Shown here in pieces: positions 1-7,278 of a stretch of 64,000 nt of DNA (position 1 is the stretch's first letter; the number at the start of each line of letters is the position of its first letter). The position numbers were made by a program, and so were the translations under genes. Source of the stretch: Mycolicibacterium peregrinum (GTDB taxonomy: Bacteria > Actinomycetota > Actinomycetes > Mycobacteriales > Mycobacteriaceae); NCBI RefSeq assembly GCF_001665785.1, contig NZ_LZSO01000035.1, positions 62,001-126,000 of the forward strand. The letters run 5' to 3'. The notes below the pieces were generated by a model that worked only from the letters and a program-made list of their open reading frames with translations, did not search any database and was not told the DNA's origin.

Positions 1-1055
1 GCCTCGGCCTCGAGCGCGGTGCGACTGCATACCAAGCGCTCACGGTGATGACCCGGCTGCTCGAACGGTACGGGCAATGGGGTTCGGCAATCGTGGGAAA
101 GGATCATGGGTCCGGCGCCTATGACAATGCGTATCTGATCGCGGACCCGACCGAGGCTTGGATACTGGAGACGGCGGGGCCGGACTGGGCAGCCCGGCGC
201 GTACGCAGTGGTTCATACGCGATCAGCAACGAGCTCTCGATCCGCACCGACCCCGATCTGATCAGCGACGGCCTTCGCCGTACGGCACTTGATGCGGGCT
301 GGTACCCCGCCGACAGAACGTTCGACGTGACAGACGCTTACACCGACCCCGGCACACCGCTACAGGTTTCCCACATTCGGCGGCGGCGGGCCGAAGAGCT
401 CCTCCAGATTGCCGAAGCCGATGGCGGACTGGATGTGCCCCAGGCATTCGGCATCCTGCGGGATCATCTGGAAGGCACATTTCTCGGTGGCCCGACATTC
501 GATGCATCCCGTCCAGACTTCCTCACCCTGTGCATGCACGAGCATCCTGCCGGGTTCACCTGGGGCAATACCGCGGCTTCGCTCGTCGTCGAACTGCATG
601 CCGACCCAGATCGCCCGGTGGCGCTGTGGTGGTGCCCGGTCACCCCGTGCACCGGCATCTACATCCCTTTCTTCGTCGAGGCGGGGCGGCTGCCCGACAA
701 TGTGCAACGGCCGGCGCCGGTCGCCGCTTCCTGGGATCCGCGTGACCACCGCGCAGTTACTTACGATCCGTTGTCGTCGTGGTGGCGGTGGCAGCAGTTG
801 CTCGACGTGGCCAAGGAGCCCGCAGCACGTGATTTCTCCGGCCGTGCCGCTGCCATCCGAAGGCAATTCGATGTGGTCGAACGCGAATGGCTGACGGCCG
901 TTGCCGATCTGACCGTCGAACCTGAGCGTCTTGCCGCGTTCACCGACGACTGCCTTGGGCTGGCGACCCGCACGGCAACGGCATTGATTGAACGCTTCGG
1001 TGCCGATGCCCATCGGCCGGTAGACCACCGGTGGGCGAAACCGGTCACTGTCTAG
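1..1055 (+). CDS. C69-family (secernin-like) peptidase, 5' truncated
   Basis: This is the C-terminal part of a peptidase family C69 (secernin/dipeptidase-like) protein. The reading frame is open from base 3, reading LGLERGATAYQALTVM before the first ATG, which matches the conserved 'LGLER-A' helix of this family, so the gene begins outside the window. Family hallmarks are the segment rich in D-N-A-Y-L-I, a 'W-I-L-E-T' strand and the late 'TWGNTAASLVVEL' strand. The N-terminal nucleophile cysteine expected in this Ntn-hydrolase fold would lie upstream and cannot be checked. The family hydrolyses dipeptides or amide bonds; the substrate is unknown. It is followed 58 bp downstream by an NCS1 permease on the same strand, so the two may be co-transcribed. 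Confidence 0.8.
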   Translation, partial: LGLERGATAYQALTVMTRLLERYGQWGSAIVGKDHGSGAYDNAYLIADPTEAWILETAGPDWAARRVRSGSYAISNELSIRTDPDLISDGLRRTALDAGWYPADRTFDVTDAYTDPGTPLQVSHIRRRRAEELLQIAEADGGLDVPQAFGILRDHLEGTFLGGPTFDASRPDFLTLCMHEHPAGFTWGNTAASLVVELHADPDRPVALWWCPVTPCTGIYIPFFVEAGRLPDNVQRPAPVAASWDPRDHRAVTYDPLSSWWRWQQLLDVAKEPAARDFSGRAAAIRRQFDVVEREWLTAVADLTVEPERLAAFTDDCLGLATRTATALIERFGADAHRPVDHRWAKPVTV

Positions 1056-1113
1056 CCGGCTGCTTCAGCCGGCTGCACCAGAGCGCCCATGGCGCCTTGA
1101 AACAAGGAGTGTG

Positions 1114-2547
1114 ATGTCCCTACGCAGCGCGTTCCGCGGCCCAGAGGCCTCGATCGACGATCAGATCGAGAGCTACGCCATCGACCGCGTGCCCGACAAC
1201 AAGCGATGGCCGATCCCGGCGATCAGCCTCGTCCTGTTGGGCAACGCCACGGCGATGTTCTTCTTTTCGTTCGGCGCGCAGCAGGCCTTCCTGGTCGGGT
1301 GGCCGATGATGCTGATACCCATCGGTTACTTCTTCTTCGGCGCGATCCTCATCGGCGCCTTGACCATGCGGATGGCGAGCCGGGAAGGCCTGTCGCAGAG
1401 CCTGATTTCGCGTGGGCTCGGATTCGGTAGCCGCGGCGCGGCAGTGACCTCGTTCATCTATGCGATCAACTTCGTGTACTACTTCCTGTTCGAGGGCACC
1501 ATCGTTTCCCACGCCTTGGCGTTCTACTTCGATATCCCGATCGGCTCATTGGCCGGCGTGGCGATCTTCGCGTTGATCGGGTTGGTCACAATCGGTTTCG
1601 TGTGGCGCGGCATGTATGCGATGTCAGCCTTGCAAACCTGGGGGTTTCCGATTTTCGTTGGCCTGCTGGTGTGGGCGCTGATCTCGCTGGGTTCCAAGCA
1701 CACTGTGGTCGGCCCCAGCGGCTGGGCCGCCACCGGGGTGTCTGGTGGGGCGGCCTTGTGGACGGCGATGAGTTTTGCCAACGGACAGATGATCTTCCAG
1801 GGTTTGATGGCAACCGACTACGGGCGGTTCGCCAAACGCACGATCCGCTACCGCGGCACCGCCTCGATCATGCTGCTCGAACTCGTCCCCATGTTCGCGG
1901 TCATCTTCCTCGGTGCCATGCTGGGAGCATCCCTGGTTGGTGAATTCGGCACGGAAAAGGCGCAAGATCCCGGCTTTGTGTTCGTCCACCTGATGGGCCT
2001 GGCGGGTGTTGTCTTCGTTCTGGTCACCCAGATCCGGATCAACGTGATGAATCTCTACGGCGGTTCGATCACACTGTCCAGCGGGTTCGACGTCGTCGCG
2101 CACTTCAGGCCAGGACGGCCGTGGTGGATGTTCGCTGTGTGGCTGTTCGGCGTCGTTTTCTATGCCACCAATGTGATCAACCACTTGGGGACATTCCTCG
2201 CAATCACAGGCGTACTCACCAACACCTGGGTGCTGATCATCCTCGCCGACTACTTCATCTGCCGCCGGTGGCTCAAGTTGGGTCGCACGGACAACATCGA
2301 ATACCGCGAAGGCGAAGTCCGCGAATGGAACCCGTGCGGCCTGACCTCGTTGGCGGTTGCGGTGTTCATCGGAGCACTCGGCATCCTGGAGGTTTATCCG
2401 GTGGCCTACGCGTCCTTCCTGGCGATGATCGTCGGACCCATCATCCACGTTGCGTTGACCCTGGCGACCAAGGGCCGGTTCTACACCCCGGCGCCCAAGG
2501 CTGCCACCACCCGAGACGTCAGCCCGACGGCGTCCGGAGATCACTGA
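1114..2547 (+). CDS. NCS1-family (purine/cytosine-type) permease
   Basis: A roughly 477-residue integral membrane protein with about twelve hydrophobic segments after a 35-residue cytosolic N-terminus. The N-terminal region (YAIDRVPDNKRWP) and the first membrane helices resemble the nucleobase:cation symporter-1 family that imports cytosine, purines, allantoin or hydantoins. A Shine-Dalgarno AAGGAG at 1104-1109 suits the ATG at 1114 better than the in-frame GTG at 1111, which would have almost no spacing. The charged C-terminal tail (GRTDNIEYREGEVREWNP) is typical of the family. It lies behind the C69 peptidase, suggesting uptake of a substrate that the amidase processes, but this is inference. 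The exact substrate cannot be read from sequence. Confidence 0.8.
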   Translation: MSLRSAFRGPEASIDDQIESYAIDRVPDNKRWPIPAISLVLLGNATAMFFFSFGAQQAFLVGWPMMLIPIGYFFFGAILIGALTMRMASREGLSQSLISRGLGFGSRGAAVTSFIYAINFVYYFLFEGTIVSHALAFYFDIPIGSLAGVAIFALIGLVTIGFVWRGMYAMSALQTWGFPIFVGLLVWALISLGSKHTVVGPSGWAATGVSGGAALWTAMSFANGQMIFQGLMATDYGRFAKRTIRYRGTASIMLLELVPMFAVIFLGAMLGASLVGEFGTEKAQDPGFVFVHLMGLAGVVFVLVTQIRINVMNLYGGSITLSSGFDVVAHFRPGRPWWMFAVWLFGVVFYATNVINHLGTFLAITGVLTNTWVLIILADYFICRRWLKLGRTDNIEYREGEVREWNPCGLTSLAVAVFIGALGILEVYPVAYASFLAMIVGPIIHVALTLATKGRFYTPAPKAATTRDVSPTASGDH

Positions 2548-2622
2548 TCCGCGAGGGCGTCGGTCGTCCGGGCTATGCCGGGTACGGCCGACGCCGACGT
2601 GTCGACGGTCGAGAGTTCGGGT

Positions 2623-3117
2623 ATGTACTCACCCATGCGACCGATCACTCTGGCCAAGACGGCCACCGCGGCACTGACCACTGCGCTCGTCGGCGGCCTG
2701 GCCAGCCGGCCCGCCCAGTCCCACTGGTACGAGCAGCTGCGCAAGCCGTCCTTCCAGCCTCCGCGGCAAGCCTTTCCGATCGTCTGGCCGATCCTGTACA
2801 CGGGTATCGCGGTGGTGTCGGCCCGCACGATCGACCGGTTGCGCACCGAGGGCCGCCAGGGCGAGGCTCGCGCCTACACGGTCGCGCTGGCGGGCAATCT
2901 CACCGTCAACGCCGCGTGGTCATGGGTGTTCTTCTCCCAGCGCAAGCTCGGCGCCGCAGCCGTCACCGCCGCGGCACTGACCGCCAGCAGTGCGGATCTG
3001 ACCCGTCGTGCGGTGCAGGCCCAGGGTGCCCCCGGCGCCGTCCTCACGCCCTATCCGCTGTGGTGTGCCTTCGCGACCGCGTTGTCCACAAGGATCTGGA
3101 TGCTCAACCGCAAGTGA
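2623..3117 (+). CDS. tspO: TspO/MBR-family tryptophan-rich sensory protein
   Basis: A small membrane protein of the TspO/peripheral benzodiazepine receptor family, with about five transmembrane helices. Family signatures are W-Y-x-x-L-x-K-P-S-F-Q-P-P after the first helix, 'VWPILYTGIAV' in helix two, and 'NAAWSWVFFSQRKLG' in the middle. Bacterial TspO proteins bind porphyrins and are tied to tetrapyrrole and oxidative-stress handling. An upstream in-frame ATG at 2575 would add 16 residues but has no ribosome site; GAGAG at 2611-2615 favours the ATG at 2623, giving 164 residues, close to the usual family length. The start therefore remains uncertain. The gene converges on menJ with only 6 bp between stops. 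Confidence 0.82.
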   Translation: MYSPMRPITLAKTATAALTTALVGGLASRPAQSHWYEQLRKPSFQPPRQAFPIVWPILYTGIAVVSARTIDRLRTEGRQGEARAYTVALAGNLTVNAAWSWVFFSQRKLGAAAVTAAALTASSADLTRRAVQAQGAPGAVLTPYPLWCAFATALSTRIWMLNRK

Positions 3118-3123
3118 GCGCGA

Positions 3124-4344
3124 TCAGCTGAACGGCTTGCGCTGATCCAGGCGACGCGACGCCAGGCCCGCACCCCGCCACACCCGGGCGACCCAGTCGT
3201 CGTCTTCTTCGGTGACCAGGTTGCCCATCACTCGCACGGCGATGTTCATCAGGAACGACGAGCGCACCGCGAGTGGTCCGGAGGCCGGCAGGAAACGGGG
3301 CAGCGTGAGCAGCAGGGCCAGCCGTCGGGCGATCGAGAAGCCCTGGGCGTAGTGGTCCTGCAACAGCGCGGGCCAGGCCTGTGAATAGTCGCCGGAGCCC
3401 AGCAGTTCGGCCGCCAACCGACCGGTCTCCAGCCCGTAGTCGATGCCCTCGCCGTTGAGCGGGTTGATGCACGCTGCCGCGTCGCCGACGAGCATCCAGT
3501 TGGGCCCCGCGACCCCGGACACCGCACCGCCCATCGGCAGGAGCGCCGACAGCGCGGCCCGTGGCTCCCCGGAGAAGCCCCATTCCTCGCGGCGCAACTC
3601 TGTGTAATACGACAGCAGCGGCCGCAGGGCCGCGTGGGCGGGACGCTTGGCCGTCGCCAGAGCTCCCACACCGATGTTCACCTCACCGTTGCCCAGCGGG
3701 AAGATCCAGCCGTAGCCGGGGAGCACCTGGCCTTCGGGGGAGCGCAGCTCCAGATGCGAGGTGATCCACGGCTCGTCGGCGCGCGGCGTGGCGATGTAGC
3801 CGCGGATGGCCGTGCCGTACACGGTTTCCTTGTGCCACGTGCGGCCAAGCACGCGGCCCAGAGTGGAACGGGCTCCGTCGGCGACGATCAGATGGTTGCA
3901 GCCGATCGTGGCACCGTCGTCGAGCTGCACAGATTCGACCCGTCCGCGTGAGTCATAGTTGACGTCAACGACTTTGGTGCCCAAACGCATCTTGGCGCCG
4001 TCGTCGGCGGCGACCGAGCGGATCCGGTCGTCGAGTTCGGTGCGAGGCACCGCACTCCCGGTGGACGGGAACGACGGCCCGGGCCACGCCACCTCGACGT
4101 CGGCGCCGAATCCCGACATCCGCAGGCCGTGGTGCCGAATCCGGGTGTCGAGCCACGGGCCCATGCCGAGCTGTTCCAGTTCGGCAACGGCGCGCGGCGT
4201 CAGCCCGTCGCCGCAGGACTTGTCCCGGGGGAACTGCGCCGCGTCGACCACGAGCACGTCACGACCGGCTCGAGCCGCCCACGCGGCGGCCGCCGACCCA
4301 GCCGGCCCCGCGCCGACGACGACCACGTCTGACTTGATATCCAT
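3124..4344 (-). CDS. menJ: Menaquinone reductase MenJ (geranylgeranyl-reductase family flavoprotein)
   Basis: A 406-residue FAD enzyme corresponding to M. tuberculosis Rv0561c, which reduces one isoprene unit of menaquinone-9 to give MK-9(II-H2). The N-terminal Rossmann motif is G11-A-G13-P-A-G16, followed by the conserved KSCGDGLTP segment at 42-50 that is characteristic of geranylgeranyl reductases, and the second FAD motif G287-D288 near GEGIDYGLETG. The minus frame remains open well past this start because it runs antisense to grcC1; the ATG at 4344 is chosen because the Rossmann strand begins six residues later. It is divergent from grcC1 with only 21 bp between starts, so the promoters must overlap the neighbouring coding regions or each other. 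Both products act on the menaquinone side chain. Confidence 0.93.
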   Translation of the reverse strand: MDIKSDVVVVGAGPAGSAAAAWAARAGRDVLVVDAAQFPRDKSCGDGLTPRAVAELEQLGMGPWLDTRIRHHGLRMSGFGADVEVAWPGPSFPSTGSAVPRTELDDRIRSVAADDGAKMRLGTKVVDVNYDSRGRVESVQLDDGATIGCNHLIVADGARSTLGRVLGRTWHKETVYGTAIRGYIATPRADEPWITSHLELRSPEGQVLPGYGWIFPLGNGEVNIGVGALATAKRPAHAALRPLLSYYTELRREEWGFSGEPRAALSALLPMGGAVSGVAGPNWMLVGDAAACINPLNGEGIDYGLETGRLAAELLGSGDYSQAWPALLQDHYAQGFSIARRLALLLTLPRFLPASGPLAVRSSFLMNIAVRVMGNLVTEEDDDWVARVWRGAGLASRRLDQRKPFS

Positions 4345-4365
4345 TGCTCCCAGTATGTTGGACGA

Positions 4366-5373
4366 ATGAGGACACCAGCGACTGTGGTGGCAGGCGTTGA
4401 TTTCGGGGACGCGGCGTTCGCCGCCGACGTCCGGGACAGCGTCGCCAGGATCGAACAACTGATGTCTGACGAGCTGGGCAAAGCCGATGAGCTCATGGCA
4501 GAGGCGGTCCAGCATCTGTTCCAGGCCGGCGGCAAGCGGTTCCGTCCGCTGTTCACCGTGCTCGCGGCGTCCCTGGGGCCTCGGCCCGACGATCCGGACG
4601 TCGCGATCGCCGGTGCGGTCATCGAGCTGGTGCACCTGGCGACGCTGTATCACGACGACGTCATGGACGAGGCCCAGATGCGGCGTGGGGCACCGAGTGC
4701 CAACGCCCGGTGGGGCAACAACATCGCGATCCTGGCGGGTGACTACCTGTTCGCCACGGCCTCGCGGCTGGTTTCCCGGCTGGGACCGGACGCGGTGCGT
4801 GTGATTGCTGACACATTCGCCCAGTTGGTGACCGGTCAGATGCGTGAGACCCGCGGCGCGGCCGAGCATGCCGACTCCGTCGGCCATTACCTCAAGGTGG
4901 TCTACGAGAAGACCGCCTGCCTGATCGCTGCCTCGGGGCGGTTCGGTGCGACGTTCTCGGGCGCCGATGCCGAGCAGGTCGAGCGGCTGCACCGGCTGGG
5001 CGGGATCGTGGGCACCGCCTTCCAGATCTCTGACGACATCATCGACATCGACAGCGATCCCGATGAATCGGGCAAGGTTCCGGGCACTGACCTGCGCGAA
5101 GGCGTGCACACCCTGCCGGTGCTGTACGCGCTGCGTGAGTCGGGGCCGGATTCCGACCGGCTGCGCGAGTTGCTGGCCACACCCGTGGAGCGGGAAGAGG
5201 ACGTGGCCGAGGCGCTGACCCTGCTGCGCCGGTCGGCCGGGATGGCGCGCGCGAAGGAGACGGTGGCCGAGTACGCGGCGCAGGCCCGTGACGAGCTGGC
5301 CAGCCTTCCGGCCGGGCCCGGACGCGATGCGCTGGCCACCCTCGTGGACTACACGGTCAACCGTCACGGCTGA
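4366..5373 (+). CDS. grcC1: Long-chain polyprenyl diphosphate synthase GrcC1
   Basis: A 335-residue trans-isoprenyl diphosphate synthase. Both Mg-binding aspartate-rich motifs are intact: DDVMD at 97-101 and DDIID at 223-227, with the basic GGKRFRP segment at 55-61. Ala and Thr occupy the fifth and fourth positions before the first motif, small residues that leave room for a long product, consistent with making the nonaprenyl-type chain of menaquinone. It is the orthologue by position and sequence of M. tuberculosis Rv0562. Its neighbour menJ later reduces this same side chain, and htpX follows 75 bp downstream on the same strand. Confidence 0.93.
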   Translation: MRTPATVVAGVDFGDAAFAADVRDSVARIEQLMSDELGKADELMAEAVQHLFQAGGKRFRPLFTVLAASLGPRPDDPDVAIAGAVIELVHLATLYHDDVMDEAQMRRGAPSANARWGNNIAILAGDYLFATASRLVSRLGPDAVRVIADTFAQLVTGQMRETRGAAEHADSVGHYLKVVYEKTACLIAASGRFGATFSGADAEQVERLHRLGGIVGTAFQISDDIIDIDSDPDESGKVPGTDLREGVHTLPVLYALRESGPDSDRLRELLATPVEREEDVAEALTLLRRSAGMARAKETVAEYAAQARDELASLPAGPGRDALATLVDYTVNRHG

Positions 5374-5448
5374 TTTAAGGAACCACGGACGGTAACTGAG
5401 CGTTTAATCAGCGATGGTTGCCGAGTAGTTGCCTAGGAGGAAACTGCG

Positions 5449-6333
5449 ATGACGTGGAACCCGCACGCGAACCGAATCAAGACATTCCTGTTGCTGGTCG
5501 GTTTTTCGGCGCTGATCGTGTTCGTCGGTTCGCTGTTCGGCCGCAACGTGATGTACCTGGCGGTGCTGTTCGCCGTCGGCATGAACGTCTACGTGTACTT
5601 CAACAGCGACAAGATGGCGCTGCGCGCGATGCACGCCCAGCCGATCACCGAGGTGCAGGCGCCCGAGATCTACCGGATCGTCCGGGAGTTGGCCACCACG
5701 GCGCATCAGCCGATGCCGCGCCTGTACATCTCCGACACCGCCAACCCGAACGCATTCGCCACCGGCCGCAACCCCCGCAATGCCGCGGTGTGCTGTACCA
5801 CCGGCATTCTGCAGCTCCTCAACGAGCGTGAGTTGCGTGCGGTTCTCGGGCATGAGCTCTCCCACGTCTACAACCGCGACATCCTGATCTCGTGCGTGGC
5901 AGGCGCGATGGCGTCGGTGATCACCGCCCTGGCCAATATGGCCATGTTCGCGGGGATGTTCGGCGGCAACCGTGAAGGCTCGAATCCACTTGCCATGCTG
6001 CTGGTTTCACTGCTTGGCCCGATCGCGGCCACCGTGGTGCGGATGGCGGTATCCCGCCAGCGTGAGTACCAGGCCGACCAGTCCGGTGCCGAATTGACCG
6101 GTGATCCACTGGCATTGGCGTCGGCGCTGCGCAAGATCTCCGGTGGCGTCGAAGCGGCACCGCTGCCTCCGCAGCCCCAATTGGCCGATCAGGCGCATCT
6201 GATGATCGCCAGCCCGTTCCGGGCCGGTGAGCGTATCGGCAAGCTGTTCTCCACGCATCCGCCGATCGACGACCGCATCCGTCGCCTGGAGGACATGGCC
6301 GGCTATGGAGGGTCCGGTCCCGGCCGCCTCTAG
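5449..6333 (+). CDS. htpX: HtpX membrane zinc metalloprotease
   Basis: A 294-residue M48B metalloprotease that degrades misfolded membrane proteins. Two hydrophobic N-terminal helices (about residues 11-30 and 33-51) precede the zinc site HELSH at 135-139; the third ligand is Glu206 in SRQREYQAD. A further hydrophobic hairpin lies at about 145-200. An AGGAGG ribosome site at 5435-5440 sits 8 bp before the ATG. The gene occupies the same slot as Rv0563 after grcC1. The active-site cytoplasmic orientation follows from the family. Nothing suggests truncation. Confidence 0.95.
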   Translation: MTWNPHANRIKTFLLLVGFSALIVFVGSLFGRNVMYLAVLFAVGMNVYVYFNSDKMALRAMHAQPITEVQAPEIYRIVRELATTAHQPMPRLYISDTANPNAFATGRNPRNAAVCCTTGILQLLNERELRAVLGHELSHVYNRDILISCVAGAMASVITALANMAMFAGMFGGNREGSNPLAMLLVSLLGPIAATVVRMAVSRQREYQADQSGAELTGDPLALASALRKISGGVEAAPLPPQPQLADQAHLMIASPFRAGERIGKLFSTHPPIDDRIRRLEDMAGYGGSGPGRL

Positions 6334-6349
6334 TCCTCCGCCGCTGAGC

Positions 6350-6370
6350 GCGGCACGCCAGAAGTGCCGC
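6350..6370. terminator. Hairpin between converging htpX and HEAT-like gene
   Basis: GCGGCAC at 6350-6356 pairs perfectly with GTGCCGC at 6364-6370 around a 7-nt loop. It lies between two converging stop codons and has no T-tract, so it would act, if at all, as a bidirectional hairpin-only terminator of the kind common in mycobacteria. Confidence 0.5.
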
Positions 6371-6373
6371 AGG

Positions 6374-7177
6374 CTAGGCGAGTCGCTCCATGGCCCGTCG
6401 CGCGTACTTGCGGATCTCTGCATGCTCGGAGCCGACATACGGTGCGACGAGGTCTCGTACCCCGGCGGCTTTCATCTGGATCAGCGCTTTGAGGGCGAAT
6501 GCCGTGTATGGGCTGTCGAGGTAACTGACCGCCAGATCGCGAGCCTCATCGGTTTTCACCTTTCCCAGATAGCTCACCAGCCAACTCCGGCCGGCCATGT
6601 CGATGGGTTCGGCCAGCAGTTCGACGATCTGGTCGAAATGTCTTGCCGTGGCTACGAATGACAACGTCGACAGCGCAGAATCCTGAGCCCCGCGGGTAAG
6701 CGGAGGTTGGTGGCGGATCTGGGCCAGCATCAAGTCGACGACGTGCTGCTTGCCCTGGGCAGCGCGGTCGTGCAGGTTCCAGATCAACCCGATCCTGATG
6801 ATGTTGCGGTGATGGGTTTCCTCACCGGGAATCCGGGCTTCCAGATGGGTGAGCCAGTCGACGAAAACCGGAATGGCGGACGGCGCGGTGGTCGCCTTGA
6901 AGTGTCCGATCGTGTAGCAGCGGACGCCGACCGCGGCGAGGTCTTCCATCAGCCTGTGGTCGAATCCGTGCTGCCCGTCGACGTATCGGGCCGGCAGGTG
7001 ATCTCGCCAGTCGTCGCCGTCGGGGACATCCCATCCCTTGAGGACGGCGGGCGCCGCGCGAGGCGGTATCGGCTGGGGACGCGGGGGCAGCGTCGGCGGT
7101 CGACCGTCGCTCTTGGACTCGACCGCGCCTATGGCGGCGCGCAACTGCGCGATGATGGCCTGCTGATCCGCCCCCAT
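6374..7177 (-). CDS. HEAT-like helical-repeat protein of unknown function
   Basis: A 267-residue soluble protein that I cannot assign to a named family. The first 50 residues are low-complexity and proline-rich (several P-P and P-R-P runs) and are probably disordered. From about residue 80 the sequence consists of paired amphipathic helices such as 'DEARDLAVSYLDSPYTAFALKALIQMKAAG' shortened to repeats of about 35 residues, the look of HEAT/Armadillo-type scaffolds. No catalytic motif or signal peptide is seen. The start at ATG 7177 precedes the Pro-rich stretch; no clear ribosome site is present, so the start is uncertain. It is transcribed in the same direction as the SulP-carbonic anhydrase gene but separated from it by a strong hairpin. 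A partner-binding role is only a guess. Confidence 0.6.
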   Translation of the reverse strand: MGADQQAIIAQLRAAIGAVESKSDGRPPTLPPRPQPIPPRAAPAVLKGWDVPDGDDWRDHLPARYVDGQHGFDHRLMEDLAAVGVRCYTIGHFKATTAPSAIPVFVDWLTHLEARIPGEETHHRNIIRIGLIWNLHDRAAQGKQHVVDLMLAQIRHQPPLTRGAQDSALSTLSFVATARHFDQIVELLAEPIDMAGRSWLVSYLGKVKTDEARDLAVSYLDSPYTAFALKALIQMKAAGVRDLVAPYVGSEHAEIRKYARRAMERLA

Positions 7178-7205
7178 ACGGTCACGATAGCCAAGCCCAT
7201 AACGT

Positions 7206-7254
7206 AACGAGCGTGCGCGAACTGCTGGTCGGACAGCAGACGCGCACGCTCGTT
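7206..7254. terminator. Long two-part stem-loop between SulP-CA and HEAT-like genes
   Basis: Arms AACGAGCGTGCGC at 7206-7218 and GCGCACGCTCGTT at 7242-7254 are perfectly complementary over 13 bp. Inside them CTGCTG at 7222-7227 pairs with CAGCAG at 7234-7239. On the minus strand it starts 24 nt after the SulP-carbonic anhydrase stop, fitting a transcription terminator without a U-tract, though a processing or regulatory RNA structure is possible. Confidence 0.6.
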
Positions 7255-7278
7255 GCGCAAGCCGGAGTGAAGCGCCCC

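Noticed and set aside
4345..5367. Long minus-strand open frame continuing menJ across grcC1
   Set aside because: It is the antisense of a full polyprenyl synthase; the MenJ fold begins at the ATG at 4344 and no family resemblance exists upstream.
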